64,000 bases of DNA from Sipunculus nudus (Eukaryota > Annelida > Sipuncula > Golfingiida > Sipunculidae). Below, piece by piece: positions 37,801 through 48,953 of the stretch. Made by a program: the position numbers and the translations under genes. The notes beneath the pieces were generated by a model that was not told the origin of the DNA, did not search any database, and saw only the letters and a list, made by a program, of their open reading frames with translations. The stretch is taken from contig CM049314.1 in assembly GCA_026874595.1 (NCBI GenBank), forward strand, positions 27,481,729 through 27,545,728, written 5' to 3'. How positions within the stretch are numbered: position 1 is the first letter of the stretch; each line of letters starts with the position of its first letter.

Positions 37801-38759
37801 ATAAATATAATATATGAAAAAGATAATGCGCACATGAAAAGGGAGAAGGATAAACAACTTGTGGCGTTGACATGGAGACCGAAGGGAGAGACGAAGGACG
37901 TCCCCGAGCCACATGGAGAATAACTGTCGAAAGTGAAAGGTATGAACTAGGGTGGAGTAACACGTTACTTGAAACATAGCCAGAACCATAGCCAGAGACC
38001 AAAAAAACTTGAGGGAACAGACTGCAGGATTATGGGACACAGGCCCGAGGAGGATAGTTGAGGTGACATGAATAGCGTGGAATGTCATTCACGCGATGGT
38101 CAGGTTAAACAAGTCCATGAGTGCATGAGTGCATTTCATTTCATTGGGAGGATACGGAGTTGTATCAACAGTGTGGTCAGTAAAAAAATGTAAACATGGA
38201 GTAGCTGACGTTTCAACAACAGCGTAGGTGAACACTGAACGCAAACAGGCCATTCAATACTATAGATAGCCCTACTCTCTACCTACGTGAACTTTTGTCA
38301 TCTTTTGCTGACTTACCAGTAGTCTGTTACAGATGCCATTCAAATATAAGTCTATTTGCCCGTTTTCTGGCACCTTTCCTCAGACGGATCTCGTGTTCTT
38401 ACATGGATTACTACGCACATGAAATATTAGCTATTAGATCCCCTATCTTTTTAACACACACAGATCCTTAACTGTATGCAAACGTCCCAAGGATTTATTT
38501 TTTAAACAAAAATTTATTCCAAGAAAGAAGAAGACGGGAAGATTTATCAGTTGGAAATTAACGTATGAACTTGGTTTTAGTCAATCTATTTTTGAGTTAT
38601 ACACATTGGTGTTCCAGCTACCTCCCCAACACAAACACAGCACACTGTTGTGTAGGCCTGTTCCCTACAAAAGACGTGTATTCCCCATAATATTAATACC
38701 AAGATGACGATCGGATCTTTATGGGATCATGTTTTCACAGAAATCTCGAAGGAATATGA
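37801..38759. other. No feature recognised
   Basis: Less A+T-rich than its surroundings but without a coding or repeat signal I can name. Confidence 0.4.
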
Positions 38760-38963
38760 TTAGACGAGGTGATTTATATAACACTGGAAAATCCCCTCGT
38801 CAGGGTCATTAGGGCAGATGATGCACAGAATGGCGAGCCGCTGAAACACAATGTCGCCTTGTTTCTTCCACACAAGCAAGATGTCGCCACTGTGCTGTCG
38901 AAAATGGACGAGATCGCCCACAAACTGTACAAAGGGCCCAAAGTTAAAGCTGAGAAAGTTTGA
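38760..38963 (+). CDS. Possible short exon or gene fragment of unknown family
   Basis: This 67-codon frame opens right after an in-frame stop at 38757 and ends in a normal stop. It has no ATG near its start, so it could only be an internal or terminal exon or a decayed fragment. Its composition looks more protein-like than other short frames in the window: balanced charged and hydrophobic residues (for example NPLVRVIRADDAQNGEP, VALFLPHKQDVATVLSKMDE) and local G+C above background. An acceptor-like TTTTCACAG at about 38740 lies upstream, but the stop at 38757 lies between it and the frame, so splicing there does not help. I do not recognise a domain. It may be a chance frame. Confidence 0.2.
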   Translation, partial: LDEVIYITLENPLVRVIRADDAQNGEPLKHNVALFLPHKQDVATVLSKMDEIAHKLYKGPKVKAEKV

Positions 38964-39239
38964 ACATGAAAATACTTGAAAATAAGAGTCTTGTACTATT
39001 TCATACAAATAAACCGCTTGAAAATTCTCCAAGCCGCAAAATTAACATTATAAAGAAATCGAGCATGGATGTGATACGTAATTTTGAATATTCTGCAAAT
39101 TTACAGTGGTGTCAGTGACTGCTTTGTTGAGATTACACATTTGTGCCCATGACAGAGTTAAAGAAATCTTTCTTTCAACTTTACATGGTCAAACAAAAAT
39201 GATCATTTCTGTTAAAATCTAGTTTATGTTAGGGTCCTT

Positions 39240-39400
39240 ACAACAGAGGAACCCCAAAGACGCACTCGTTTGTGAAAGATATCCGGCTGTTGGGCACAGG
39301 CTTCCCATTAAGCCTGCAGATCGAGCGCTCACCCTAGGTGGGTGCTTACCATGAAATATCTCACCGCCTGAGCAGAGATTTGAACTCCCGACCTCCCAGT
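39240..39400 (-). mobile_element. tRNA-derived SINE, truncated
   Basis: The reverse strand shows a box-B-like GGTCGGGAGTTCAAATCTC (39393-39375) followed by the SINE body, including AAACGAGTGCGTCTTTGGGG. The tRNA-like box A is missing because the copy stops at about 39400, where the left arm of an unrelated inverted repeat starts. It is the same family as 48954-49208 and 20262-20625. Confidence 0.75.
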
Positions 39401-39784
39401 CTGTCTAAAACGCGAAGAATCCGCGGAGAGATGGAGAATTCGCGGAGAATTTGCGGAGAATTCGTGAAGGATTTGCGGGGAGGTTTTATATGCAATGCTA
39501 CTTTTAATACATATTTAAATCACTTCAAATATCCAATTATATTACTCTTAACATATTTGCGCACTGTTAAATGATGGAAATAATTAAACAAGGGACCTGT
39601 GGGTCACGACGCTGAGCTGAAATTGAAAATGAGAATATTTTTATAACGTACAGACCAAATCCCAGACAGGAATTTGACCAGTCCAAACCCTGGTCACGAT
39701 GTGGTCCAGCCAAAATCCTGATTCAGACAGTAATTTGAAAATAATTCTCCATCTCTCCGCGGATTCTCCGCGTTTTAGACAGAC
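39399..39784. repeat. 42 bp inverted repeat with a ~300 bp spacer
   Basis: The arms are 39399-39440 and 39743-39784. The left reads GTCTGTCTAAAACGCGAAGA, then ATCCGCGGAGAGATGGAG, then AATT; the right arm is its reverse complement with one visible mismatch. Next to the left arm, GCGGAGAATT-like units repeat (39430-39475). The spacer includes a family-Z end motif (GGGTCACGACGCTGAGCTGA at about 39601) and a partial internal duplication (TGGTCACGATGTGGTCCAGC region). Confidence 0.85.
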
Positions 39785-41107
39785 CCTGGGGGATGGGGGG
39801 CTGCCCCCACCCACCCAATACATACCATGTTTTATTCCCACAACATTTTGCTAATTAAATTAATACACGTTTGTCATTGAATATTTGCCCTAGCTGCAAC
39901 TAGTGAAACATACGAGAAGCTAATAAAATGACTCATAGTTTCATGATATTCCTCAATCTCAGTGAACTGCAGTGTTTCAGAAATTATTTTAAAAAATTAT
40001 TAATAATTTATGACATGATTCCCATGTTTCCATGACATTATGGTACCCTGCCATTATATGGTCAAATGTAAAAAAAAAGGCAAATTTTATGGATTAGAAC
40101 TTAGGACGGGGGGGGGGGGGGGGGTGGCGGGGGGAGGGTGAGGTGTAATTTCGCTCCTTTTTTGTTTCTGAAGCTTTACTTTTCCCTGTTGTTTATTTTC
40201 AAATTACCTTAATATTTCTCAACATTTTATAAGAACTTTAAAAATTCCCATATCGCATAATGGGGATTTATGCTTGAGTTTATATATATTTTCAGTATAG
40301 CAACATATGCATGGAAAATATGTTTAAACTTTAATTATATTTTGTTTGCTAAATATCTGAATATGTTGAAATGATAATTATTTTAAATGTTTTAAGGGGA
40401 CACAAAGGCAATATTTGATTAGTATGCATGTCCCAGTTACTGACATTTCCACATATATGGCAGTAAATAATTGTATTTTGGTATAAGTGGTAATTCTTTA
40501 AAATAAAATTAAAGACCAGTGAAAAAAAAACTGAAAACGTTATACCATCAGCAAAACATGGCAATACTATCGACACACAAAAGGTTGTCTTTCATTATAA
40601 ATATATATGAAAATAAATCGTATTTTTTTTTATATGGCTACCTTGTTAGTTGTCTCTTATCATTGCTTATGTTTATTTGCGGTTCGAATGCGAGTTGACT
40701 ATTGGTATAAATGCGGGGCGGATGCGGACTGAAAGCCAAATTTGCGGGGTGGTTGCGGGTCGATTTATTTTTTATAGGTGCGTGACGGTGCGGGGCGGGT
40801 TTTCACTTGCTGGCCTAAGGTTTATTTTGCGGGGCGGGTGCAGGCTCTAAATTTCGGCCCGCACATGGCTCTAGTGGCTACACTCCACAATACCCCAATC
40901 AAATAAGAGGTTATGCCTGTGCTGAGGAAGACAATGAGCCTTTCAGCTTTGTTGAATTAATTCAACAGCCGCAATTCCATGAAAACACTTGGCCTTTAGT
41001 CAAGCTATTTCCCTGAAGCTTCCTACAATTATAATTTATTATGTTTTCTTTCTCAACTGAACTGCTCAAGCGATGACGTTGTTCCTAGCAACAAACCTTA
41101 CAAACAG
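39785..41107. other. Intergenic, with G-rich patches
   Basis: A G-tract lies at about 40110-40125. A GCGGGGCGGGTGC-type G-rich patch lies at about 40710-40850. No gene is recognised; the 75- and 66-codon frames here are unsupported. Confidence 0.45.

Positions 41108-41190
<83 letters not shown>
41108..41190. repeat. Compound (TA)n-(GA)n microsatellite
   Basis: The same AT-then-GA order as at 7888-7979. Confidence 0.95.
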
Positions 41191-41192
<2 letters not shown>

Positions 41193-41309
41193 TAAATGAT
41201 AATTATATTCCACCAGATCATGTTTTTAATTTGCATTTTCATCGGTAGAGAGCGCCACTAGAATGCCAAGTTTGTGATGGATCATAACACGAGGATAATT
41301 TCACAGTTA

Positions 41310-41516
41310 CAAGCAGAAGCGGATCCAAGGGGCGGGGGGGGGGGGGGGGGTTAGGGTTTCACGCCAATTTTTTCGGCCTTGCCCCATCCCCCCCCCCCCC
41401 CACCCCCGAACTTAAAGTGAATGACCTGTGTACCTTAGGCCTAAGATCTTAGGTTTTTCATTAGTCCTCCTGGGTTCAACCCCGCCCCCTTTTTCTCAAT
41501 CCTGGATCCGTCCCTG
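41310..41516. repeat. G-tract/C-tract foldback element
   Basis: GCGGATCCAAGGGGCGGGGG, with a G-tract to about 41350, is followed by a C-tract at about 41388-41407. The outer right end, CCTGGATCCGTCCCTGG, faces the left end in inverted orientation (CGGATCC on both sides). It looks like a small inverted-repeat element; compare 46265-46440. Confidence 0.55.
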
Positions 41517-41524
41517 GTTACATT

Positions 41525-41680
41525 TATTTTTTTTATACGGGTTTTAACTAGCGTCCCATCCAGGAGGAGTCTAACTCCTAAGTCGCTTCACGCTACAGAA
41601 ACCGGGATATGCTCCGGCCTGATCAGCTATTAGGCTCGGGTGTAAAAGCCCAGCAGACTTTACCTTATCTTACCTATATC
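41525..41680 (+). repeat. Short SINE-like dispersed repeat
   Basis: The block with GGAGGAGTCTAACTCCTAAG, TCGCTTCACGCTACAGAAAC and CTCCGGCCTGATCAGCTA, then GGCTCGGGTGTA and ACTTTACCTTA, resembles a short repeat I recall from many invertebrate genomes. That recollection needs a database search. It occurs once here. Confidence 0.4.
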
Positions 41681-42860
41681 AACAGGATGTGTGACCTACA
41701 TGCAGTCTACGCTGTGTTATGTGAACTGTATAAATAAGGTTCATGTATACATATGTGGTCAAGGCCAGGCTTTAAAAAAACGCTTCAACATTGCACAATG
41801 AGTCTAGAAGGAGACTGTTGATTGAATAATCTTTTATACAAGCACATGGCAGTCAGCTGCCATTTTTATTCAACTCTTGGTTCGTTGTCAAATTATAGCC
41901 TGTCTGGAGTACTTAAGGAAATATCACATGCGCTTCACCTACTTGGAGCATGGAATGTGAGTCCGTGAGTGTGTTGTGATCATTTCTTTTTAATCATGTA
42001 TGTATTTCTAAATGTATACAAGAAAAGCTTTTGCTTACGCATTTGTCACGGAATGTTAATATCATAATATATACACCCTGGTAACAGATATATAATTAAG
42101 GCATCCCTCCCTTCCCTAAGAACTGAGACAGGCAGGTACACACTCCCACAGGCAGGGATCCTTCCTCCACAATGCAAATTCGTGCCGTAACTGTAAGGGT
42201 ACGAAGGTAGATCTTGCTACTCTAACATACATCTAACCCTAACAATGCTTCGTCCTCTATGTTAGGGCACTAAATTATACTATATCTAGATAGTAACCTT
42301 TTACACTTAATACTACAAATGTATACTACCATCTCATTACTTTCAATAGTGTATATGGACCTGTATTTACTGTCGGTGAATGCCCCCACATTTTGTTTCT
42401 CCTGAAGAACTGGACTGAGCAAGCTAACTACCCGTCACACCATTTTGTGGTAAGCTTCTATGTTTTTTCACATTGATTATTAACTACAGGCAGCCTGTGA
42501 AATTACTACCGAGCCTAGTATAGTGTCTAGTTTGCCGTGACCCACTGGATTCATCAAGCTCCTGCAGCAGACAATGTTTCCTGGGTTAAAAATAAATTTT
42601 ACATGGACCAGTACACTTCAACACAAGCAAGGTATACACCTCTACTCTAACGCTGTTCATGATAATCGCCTAAGGTTAAAGTTTAGCTGAATATTTTGAG
42701 AGATACAAAATGTAGCACAGTCCAGTAAAAGGGAGCTTGGGACTAAACTGTGCCCTAACTCTTTTAGAAGAGAACAAAGAGCTTTTCGTCCCTCTCAAGT
42801 TTTATTTGAATATAAAAATTATATAGTAAACATAACTTCAAAAATAGTTAAATATAGTTA
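41681..42860. other. No feature recognised
   Basis: A+T-rich spacer without frames or repeats of note. Confidence 0.5.
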
Positions 42861-43281
42861 AGATAATGCACAGTTTCTTAACATTTCCTCTACAATCTTT
42901 CAATTGTCCAATTGTTCACTTAATAACCATAGTATAAATATAGTATACCGTATGCAGTGTTTGACTCATTAAATCACTAGGAAATCGGGAACAAATTCGG
43001 AGCTTAATCTGACCTTATATATAATAAGAATACTGATGGCAATCCTATGAGCAATTTATTGAATTAACGATATTTCTGCCATTCAGATAATGCAGAGTTT
43101 CTTAACATTCTCCTCTATAATCTTTCAATTGTCCAATTGTTCACTTAATAACCATAGTATAAATATAGTATACCGTATGCAGTGTTTGACTCATTAAATC
43201 TTTAGAAAATCGGGAACAAATTCGGAGCTTAATCTGACCTCATATATAATAAAAATACTGATGGCAATCCTATGAGCAATT
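42861..43281 (+). repeat. Recent direct duplication, ~195 bp unit, 224 bp period
   Basis: Copy 1 is 42861-43055 and copy 2 is 43085-43281, separated by about 29 bp. Both contain CTTTCAATTGTCCAATTGTT, then ATAGTATACCGTATGCAGTG and CGGGAACAAATTCGGAGC, with only about ten differences by eye, so the duplication is young. No terminal motifs of an LTR element (TG..CA ends, primer site) are visible. Confidence 0.9.
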
Positions 43282-43607
43282 GCTTTGTCAGCTATACACT
43301 CTCGGGAGGAGAACCTAGCTTATAGGAAGATATTGATCACCAAACAAAAGCATACAGTGAGTGAACAAACTCTAGAAGTGGATTCACTTGTAGGATGTAA
43401 TTAACATATAAAGGCTAATAAATTCCATTCCAAAAAGGAGAATAGAAAATATGGCATCTGCTCTTTGTGCAGCGCAGTAAAAAAATAAAATTCACAGTAT
43501 AGTCTAACATTCACAGTGCGATCTGCCATATGGCAAGAGCATATGTAAACTTCTCAGTCAACTAAAGATTCTATAAATTAAGCATAGCGATTGGTAAAGC
43601 ATAACAT

Positions 43608-43662
<55 letters not shown>

Positions 43663-44186
43663 CACCACAAATCTTGAATGTACCCTGTACCAACACACAC
43701 CGTCAATTACACTGCATGACTGTAGGCCTATCCAAACTGTATCCGTTGAGGGCTCGCGCCTGCATATAGTGAACGGTCATATCATGTGCGGTATCATTTT
43801 CAAAATTGACAAGAAAAGTTCTTTTGATAATCCATGCAGTGGCGGATGTGAATGGTGTAACCCAATACATGTGTCTCAAAGATAATTAACCAAGCCAAAT
43901 AATGAAGCAAAATTTCAGTTTAAACTGAAGGTTAGATTTAAAATGATTTTATTTACTTGATACCGGAAGCACGAAGTAATAATGGTTTTGTTTCAACCAG
44001 GATTTCTAAAATAATGTATATTGGTCTTTATGTGAAACGAAGGGGGGGGGGGGGGGAACAGCCATTTGGTTGGCCCATAGATATTAAATATTTTAAGGCG
44101 GTCCATTAGGAATATCTATAATCATTTAAATTCAGCTTTATTCACACTTTTTCTGAAGCAATATAACATTTCATTGTTATCTTAAT
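43282..44186. other. Intergenic with (AT)n at 43610-43661 and a G-tract at 44043-44056
   Basis: No coding signal beyond these simple repeats. Confidence 0.55.
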
Positions 44187-44480
44187 AAGTCATCTGAGCT
44201 ATAGGGATGGTTCTTTGTCCATCCGTCCGGCCGGCCGATAACAAGGCGCATTTTGAAACCGTTTTGACCTACCAATAACAAATTTTACATACAGTTAGAT
44301 GTATCCAAGTTTTCTACCGAACCAAAAACTGGTCAACTGCGACTTCGTTCCCTCGAGTAATTAAGCAAAAACCTTTTCTAGTAAAAACCTATCGTTACAC
44401 TTCAAAATTGACCCCTATAAAAACCACTGGTATTATTGTATTTACAATTCTGCATATATTACCTATATACATGCCATAAA
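44187..44480 (-). repeat. Family-Z-type element end, copy 1
   Basis: It starts AAGTCATCTGAGCTATAGGG, then GTCCATCCGTCCGGCCGGCC. It continues with ACATACAGTTAGATGTATCC and AAAACCTATCGTTACACTTC, which recur at 46448-46700. The AGTCATCTGAGCT end matches one arm of the hairpin ends at 12430 and 54070. Confidence 0.55.
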
Positions 44481-45482
44481 TTAGGTCAATATTGCGTAAA
44501 TTGATAAGTATATGGGCTCAAACACAAAGCACTTTGTCAAAACTTACCTAACAAGATAATTGCTGAAGCTAGAGACTTTTTATCCTGAGGATATAACTTT
44601 ATTTAATCAAGATTCATTTATATACCAGAAATCAGGCACATTTTAATTTGTTCCTATAAGCACAGTGGATTTAATTTTCTCAGCATGTACACATAAGGAT
44701 TTTATCCGTTAAAATTTTGAAAATAAAAGCTCAAACATTAGGTTATTTATTGAATATTTGGAGGCTCATTTTTGCACTTGCATTGTCAAGCAGCCTGCTT
44801 TGGTCACTAGAGGTCATTCAGTGCAGCTCTCATTGCTTACCTTATTTTTAATGGGTCACTGGGGAGCAGAGGTCTCAGGTGGACAATTATTCTCATACCC
44901 CCCCCCCCGCCCCCCCCCCCGCCTCAGTGTAAGCAAAAATTGTTTTTGTTTGAAGTGTATTTCCTTAATTGTGAAGCTGTTTCCACTCCATTAGTCAAAA
45001 CTGTTTTAAATCATGGAATATTCTATTATGCCATGTTGTGGTAATGTAACATTATTTAAATATATAATTTCTTTTTAATAATTTTAACAAATTAAAATAT
45101 AATTTAATCTCTCAGGAATCATATTTATGACTATATATGATCAATATTAAGGATAAATAAATACAAATTTTAATTCATTTTTTTACAGTATTTTATTGCA
45201 GTTAATAAATAAAATGTGTATTATAATACTTCAGCTAAAACTTCAGAATACTTTCGTATTCTATAATTGACGGCTGCCCATACATTTTTATCATTATTTT
45301 ATGCACATATTACTGTCACATAGCTGAAATAAAAATATTTCTACTAATATTTGATCATGAGAGACCCCTGCTTCTGTGATATAGCCCATGAAAGTGCACA
45401 GTATAAGTTCGGTGAACATATATTTAATATTTGATTATCACATTGCAGTTAGCAGGGCTATTCCCTCTTAGCTTTTTAAAGG

Positions 45483-45486
<4 letters not shown>
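44481..45486. other. Intergenic; C-tract; block shared with 49390-49590
   Basis: A CCCCC/CG tract lies at about 44899-44921. CCATGTTGTGGTAATGTAAC, TTTTAATAATTTTAACAAAT and GGATAAATAAATA at 45031-45170 have diverged matches at 49402-49520. No gene. Confidence 0.45.
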
Positions 45487-45557
<71 letters not shown>

Positions 45558-45715
45558 GACAACTGTGATCGCGCCCGGTCCACTATTTTTAACACTTCAA
45601 CATGAGTATCAAACGGTTTCAATGCTATATTTTGCCAAGTACAGATTTATTTTAAAGGGAAGAAGCTATTTTCGTGTTAATGCAACATGCTCTATAGGTG
45701 ATTGGGCCCCTTTAA
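45487..45715 (-). repeat. (AT)n microsatellite joined to an inverted fragment of element X
   Basis: An (AT)n tract covers 45487-45554. The following part, GATCGCGCCCGGTCCACTAT to GGTGATTGGGCCCCTTTAA, is the reverse complement of the left part of the X copy at 47610. It ends exactly at the TTAAAGGGG terminus at 45715. The microsatellite sits where the rest of the element should be. Confidence 0.8.
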
Positions 45716-46264
45716 GGTTATTATGAGACTGAGAAATAGTTGCAGTATCAGAGTGTAAGTCAAGAAACCATATTTCCAAAGAAACATTAAAAACAAGTGT
45801 AAGTTCCTCTATTCCTTCAAAAATGTAATTTAATTTAAGCCATAATGCCATTGGCCGGTCGGTGAACACCATGATTTAAGAGTCACTTGCTTTACTTATC
45901 AAATGACCATGTAACCATACTCATACCACGCAATCTTATTAAAACTTACTAATACCCAATCATCTTACAAAATATGGACTTGTTAAAAAAGAAGTCCAAC
46001 GTCTAACCTTAATAACTCAATACTGTATACTAATCTATTGTTAATGTTAAAACATTGATTGCGATTCGACTGGGACTTTACTTACCTTTTATACTTTTAC
46101 CTCCTCGGTGATATGATGTCTTGAAATCCGCTGTGACCAAAGTATATACTCTAAAGAGTGGAAAATCCAGGCATGAAAAAAACAAATGTTATCTGCAGAT
46201 GGTAAATCCTTCGAAGGAAACTTGTTAATTTCCGCGAATATTATTTATACATGTGACATCTCGC
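45716..46264. other. No feature recognised
   Basis: A+T-rich spacer. Confidence 0.45.
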
Positions 46265-46440
46265 GCAGATCCAGGCATTTTGGTGGGGGGGGGGGGGGGG
46301 GGGGGAGAAGTCAACGCTAGTGAATATAAACATTGTGTGATTATTCCGAGCAATTTACCATTCCTGATTTAAAATTGGTCTAAAACATTATTGGTGGTTG
46401 AGAGCGGGGGAACACCCCCCCCCCCCCCCCCCCCTGTGAT
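46265..46440. repeat. G-tract/C-tract foldback element
   Basis: CGCAGATCCAGGCATTTTGG, then a G-tract of about 20 (46284-46305). After a ~110 bp centre comes a C-tract of about 17 (46417-46434), then TGTGATCCGCG. The ends are loosely inverted (CGCRGATC). The tracts could pair to form a long G-C stem. Confidence 0.6.
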
Positions 46441-46447
46441 CCGCGTT

Positions 46448-46700
46448 TGGTTTTAGCTCAGCTGACTATAACCCAGACGTCAGTAAATTGTACATACAGT
46501 TAGAGGTCTCTAACCTCTACCAAACCAAACTTGGTCAATGTGTTTTCGATTCTTTGAGAAATTAAGGAAAACCTCCGACAAAACCTATCGTTACAATTCA
46601 TTACTCCCTAATACAAAAACCACCTGTAAGAAATAAGATCAAAATTTCGTAATCTGTAGGTGTTGTAGATTAAAATTGCAAGAAATATATTTTCTCCTTC
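46448..46700 (-). repeat. Family-Z-type element end, copy 2
   Basis: It starts TTTAGCTCAGCTGACTATAA, then ACATACAGTTAGAGGTCTCT, GAGAAATTAAGGAAAACC and AAAACCTATCGTTACAATTC, in the same order as 44187-44480. Confidence 0.55.
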
Positions 46701-46754
46701 AAAATGATGTTTTTTTAAGGATAAAAGATTTAATTGTATGGTACAAATAAGATC

Positions 46755-47455
46755 AGCATTTTGTAATGCACAGCACGGAGACAGCTTTGGTACGAGTCCA
46801 GCATGATATCATAAATGCTGTTGGGGTCCAGAGAGCAGTGCTGCTCGTTATCCTGGACCTTTTAGCTGCCATTGATACTGTTGACCATTCCCAGGTTCTA
46901 ATCTCTCTTAAAAATCTCGTGTTTTTTTGGCACAGCTCTACAATGGTTCATTTTGTGTCTCACAAATCGTCAACAGTTTGTATCTTTTGGAAACGAGCTG
47001 TCAAAATCGAGGGCCCCGCAGTGTGGGGTACCTAAAGGCTCGGTCCTTGGACCAATTCTTTTTACCATATATACATCATCTGTCGGGAAACTGTCTGGCA
47101 TGCATGGAATGAGCTATCATTTTTATGCAGATGACACTCAGCTCTATGTCACCTTCAAACCCGAGGACATGAACATGAAAATTCAAGAAGTTGAGAATTG
47201 CATACTCTCAGTTCGCCAATGGGTGAACCTCAAGAGTTTTAAAAATGAATGATAAAAAGCAGAGGTCCTGTTAATATCTTCTAAGCATATCTCGAAGAGG
47301 CTCAGCTGTCCTGTTATACATATCAGAGACCATGACGTTACAGCAAGTTCTGTAGTCAGGAACATCGGTTATTGACTCAAAAGCTGGTGTGGAGGCTCAT
47401 ATCAACAGTGTATGTCGTACGGCGTATTTTTATATTTATAACATCATGCCTTCAC
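46755..47455 (+). pseudogene. LINE reverse-transcriptase fragment (CR1/Rex-like)
   Basis: The forward strand shows HSTETALVRVQHDI and AVLLVILDLLAAIDTVDHS, the first catalytic-aspartate region (46769-46905). After a frame change near the T-rich run at 46920 come CGVPKGSVLGPILFTIYTS and then YHFYADDTQLYVTFKP with the intact YADD active-site motif (about 47025-47165). After a stop at 47250 another frame continues with EVLLISSKHIS and AHINSVCRTAYFYIYNI to about 47455. Fingers and palm are present, but the N-terminal endonuclease and the C-terminus are missing. At least two frame changes and stops make it non-functional. Both ends are truncated, so this is a fragment rather than a simple 5'-truncated insertion. 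Confidence 0.9.
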
Positions 47456-47469
47456 CACCCCAGAATAAT

Positions 47470-48850
47470 TAAAAGTATGATACAAAAGCTATGGTATCTG
47501 AACAACTAATGCATTGATTACCATGATTCTTTTCATGCCTCAGGGATCAGGGAGTGTTTCATCAGTTCCTGCAGACTGGTGGCACCACCGTGATTTTTTT
47601 TTTCGAATTTTAAAGGGGCCCAATCACCTATAAAGCATATTGAGTTCACACAAAAAATAGCTCCTCCCCTGTAAAATGAATCTGTACCTGCCAAAATATT
47701 TCCTTCGAATCGTTTGTTTACTCATGTAAACGAGTGATAAAAATAGTGGACCGGGCGCGATTACAGTGTCAACATAAACACAGCACGTGGGACCATGAGC
47801 GTCGCACCGCCAAAACACGTGTCAATCAGGAGATGCCCGGACTGATTTGGCCCAAAAATGTAATACATGTTCATGCTGGCTGAAACACCGCGTGTTGCGG
47901 CTCATAATCGGACCTCCGGTCACGCGGCCTTGTTATGGTAGTCAGACATACATAGACTGTGTTTACCAAAACGCAGAGCTATAACAAGGTGTTTAACAGC
48001 CAAATGCCAGGTGCTGGGACTGTGCGGTGAGATGGTTATGCTTGGAAACCTTTGTATTAAGCAAAACTGAACTAATTGTGTAGAAGAACAGGTATGTAAT
48101 TGCTCCTGATTATGTCCCTTTAACAATACTTTTTCTGTTTTTTAATACCTTTAAAGACGGTGTCGTCCATTAACAGGACACAAATCGTTACCGTTGGTTC
48201 TAGAATATTCTTTCTTATCTTTATGGTCCATGAAAAATCTCCTTGGAAACCTGATATTAGGTCTATGTTACCAATATCCTACGAGCTATGAGGCTTATAA
48301 GTAGCCCCCAGAATAATTGAAAATTGGATACCAAAGCGGAGCACAAATCATAACCATTGGACCTAGAATTTTCTTATTTGACATCCAGGGGTGTCCATGA
48401 AAAGTTTCCTTTGAGACCTGAAATGAGGCCTTTTTTACCAATATTTTCCGAGCTATGGGGCTTATAAGCACCCCAAGAAAAATTGAACATTTGATACCAA
48501 AGCAGGGCACAAACCATAACCATTGGACCTATAATCTGTTAACTTGCCATCCTGAGAGTTCCTCAAAGTTCTCCTAGAAATCTGAAATTAGGTCACTGTA
48601 ACCTATATATCTCGAGTTACGGGGCATAATTTCCAGAAATAATTCAAAATACAAACAAACTGCCAGATTCCTCAGTAACGGCTGGATGTATTGTCATAAA
48701 ATATGGTGTGCCCATGGGTCTTGATGAACTTAAGCTAATATACATGAAGGATGATGGCAACTACATTATCTTAATCAGTTGTTTGTGCAAGGACATATTG
48801 TCAAGATGGTCAATCGGCTGAGCGTCATGATCCATGGGCCACTAGTTATG
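47470..48850 (-). repeat. Family Z copy, inverted, interrupted by element X
   Basis: Read in reverse, this repeats the unit of the 29-32 kb array. CATAACCATTGGACCTA recurs at about 48348 and 48513, with CGTTACCGTTGGTTCTA at 48186: a period of about 163 bp. GAGTGTTTCATCAGTTCCTG, GCAGACTGGTGGCACCACC at about 47552-47584 is the long-unit block. It ends in GCTGAGCGTCATGATCCATG at about 48813. Element X splits it at 47610-48123. Confidence 0.75.
47610..48123 (+). mobile_element. TTAA-ended non-autonomous element, family X, fullest copy
   Basis: The left end TTAAAGGGGCCCAATCACC and the right end, read in reverse, TTAAAGGGACATAATCAGG form an inverted repeat of about 20 bp. It is nested in a family-Z copy, which resumes on both sides. 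TTAA at both ends could be the target-site duplication of a piggyBac- or Kolobok-type element, but that is inference. No transposase is visible. Related copies: 9955-10515 and 45555-45715. Confidence 0.75.
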
Positions 48851-48953
48851 CTCTCTCATCTAATTCTTAATCTAAGTATGTATATCTGCAGAGTTCCATT
48901 TCGGTTTGGGATTACGTGACAGGACGGTAGCACTAGCTTCCTATTAGAATAGG

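Noticed and set aside
37646-38088. Overlapping 108-118 codon reverse frames
   Set aside because: They overlap in different frames and partly cover an inverted-repeat element; no family signal.
42861-43281. Solo or paired LTRs of a small retroelement
   Set aside because: Only about 29 bp lies between the copies; no TG..CA ends, primer-binding site or polypurine tract.
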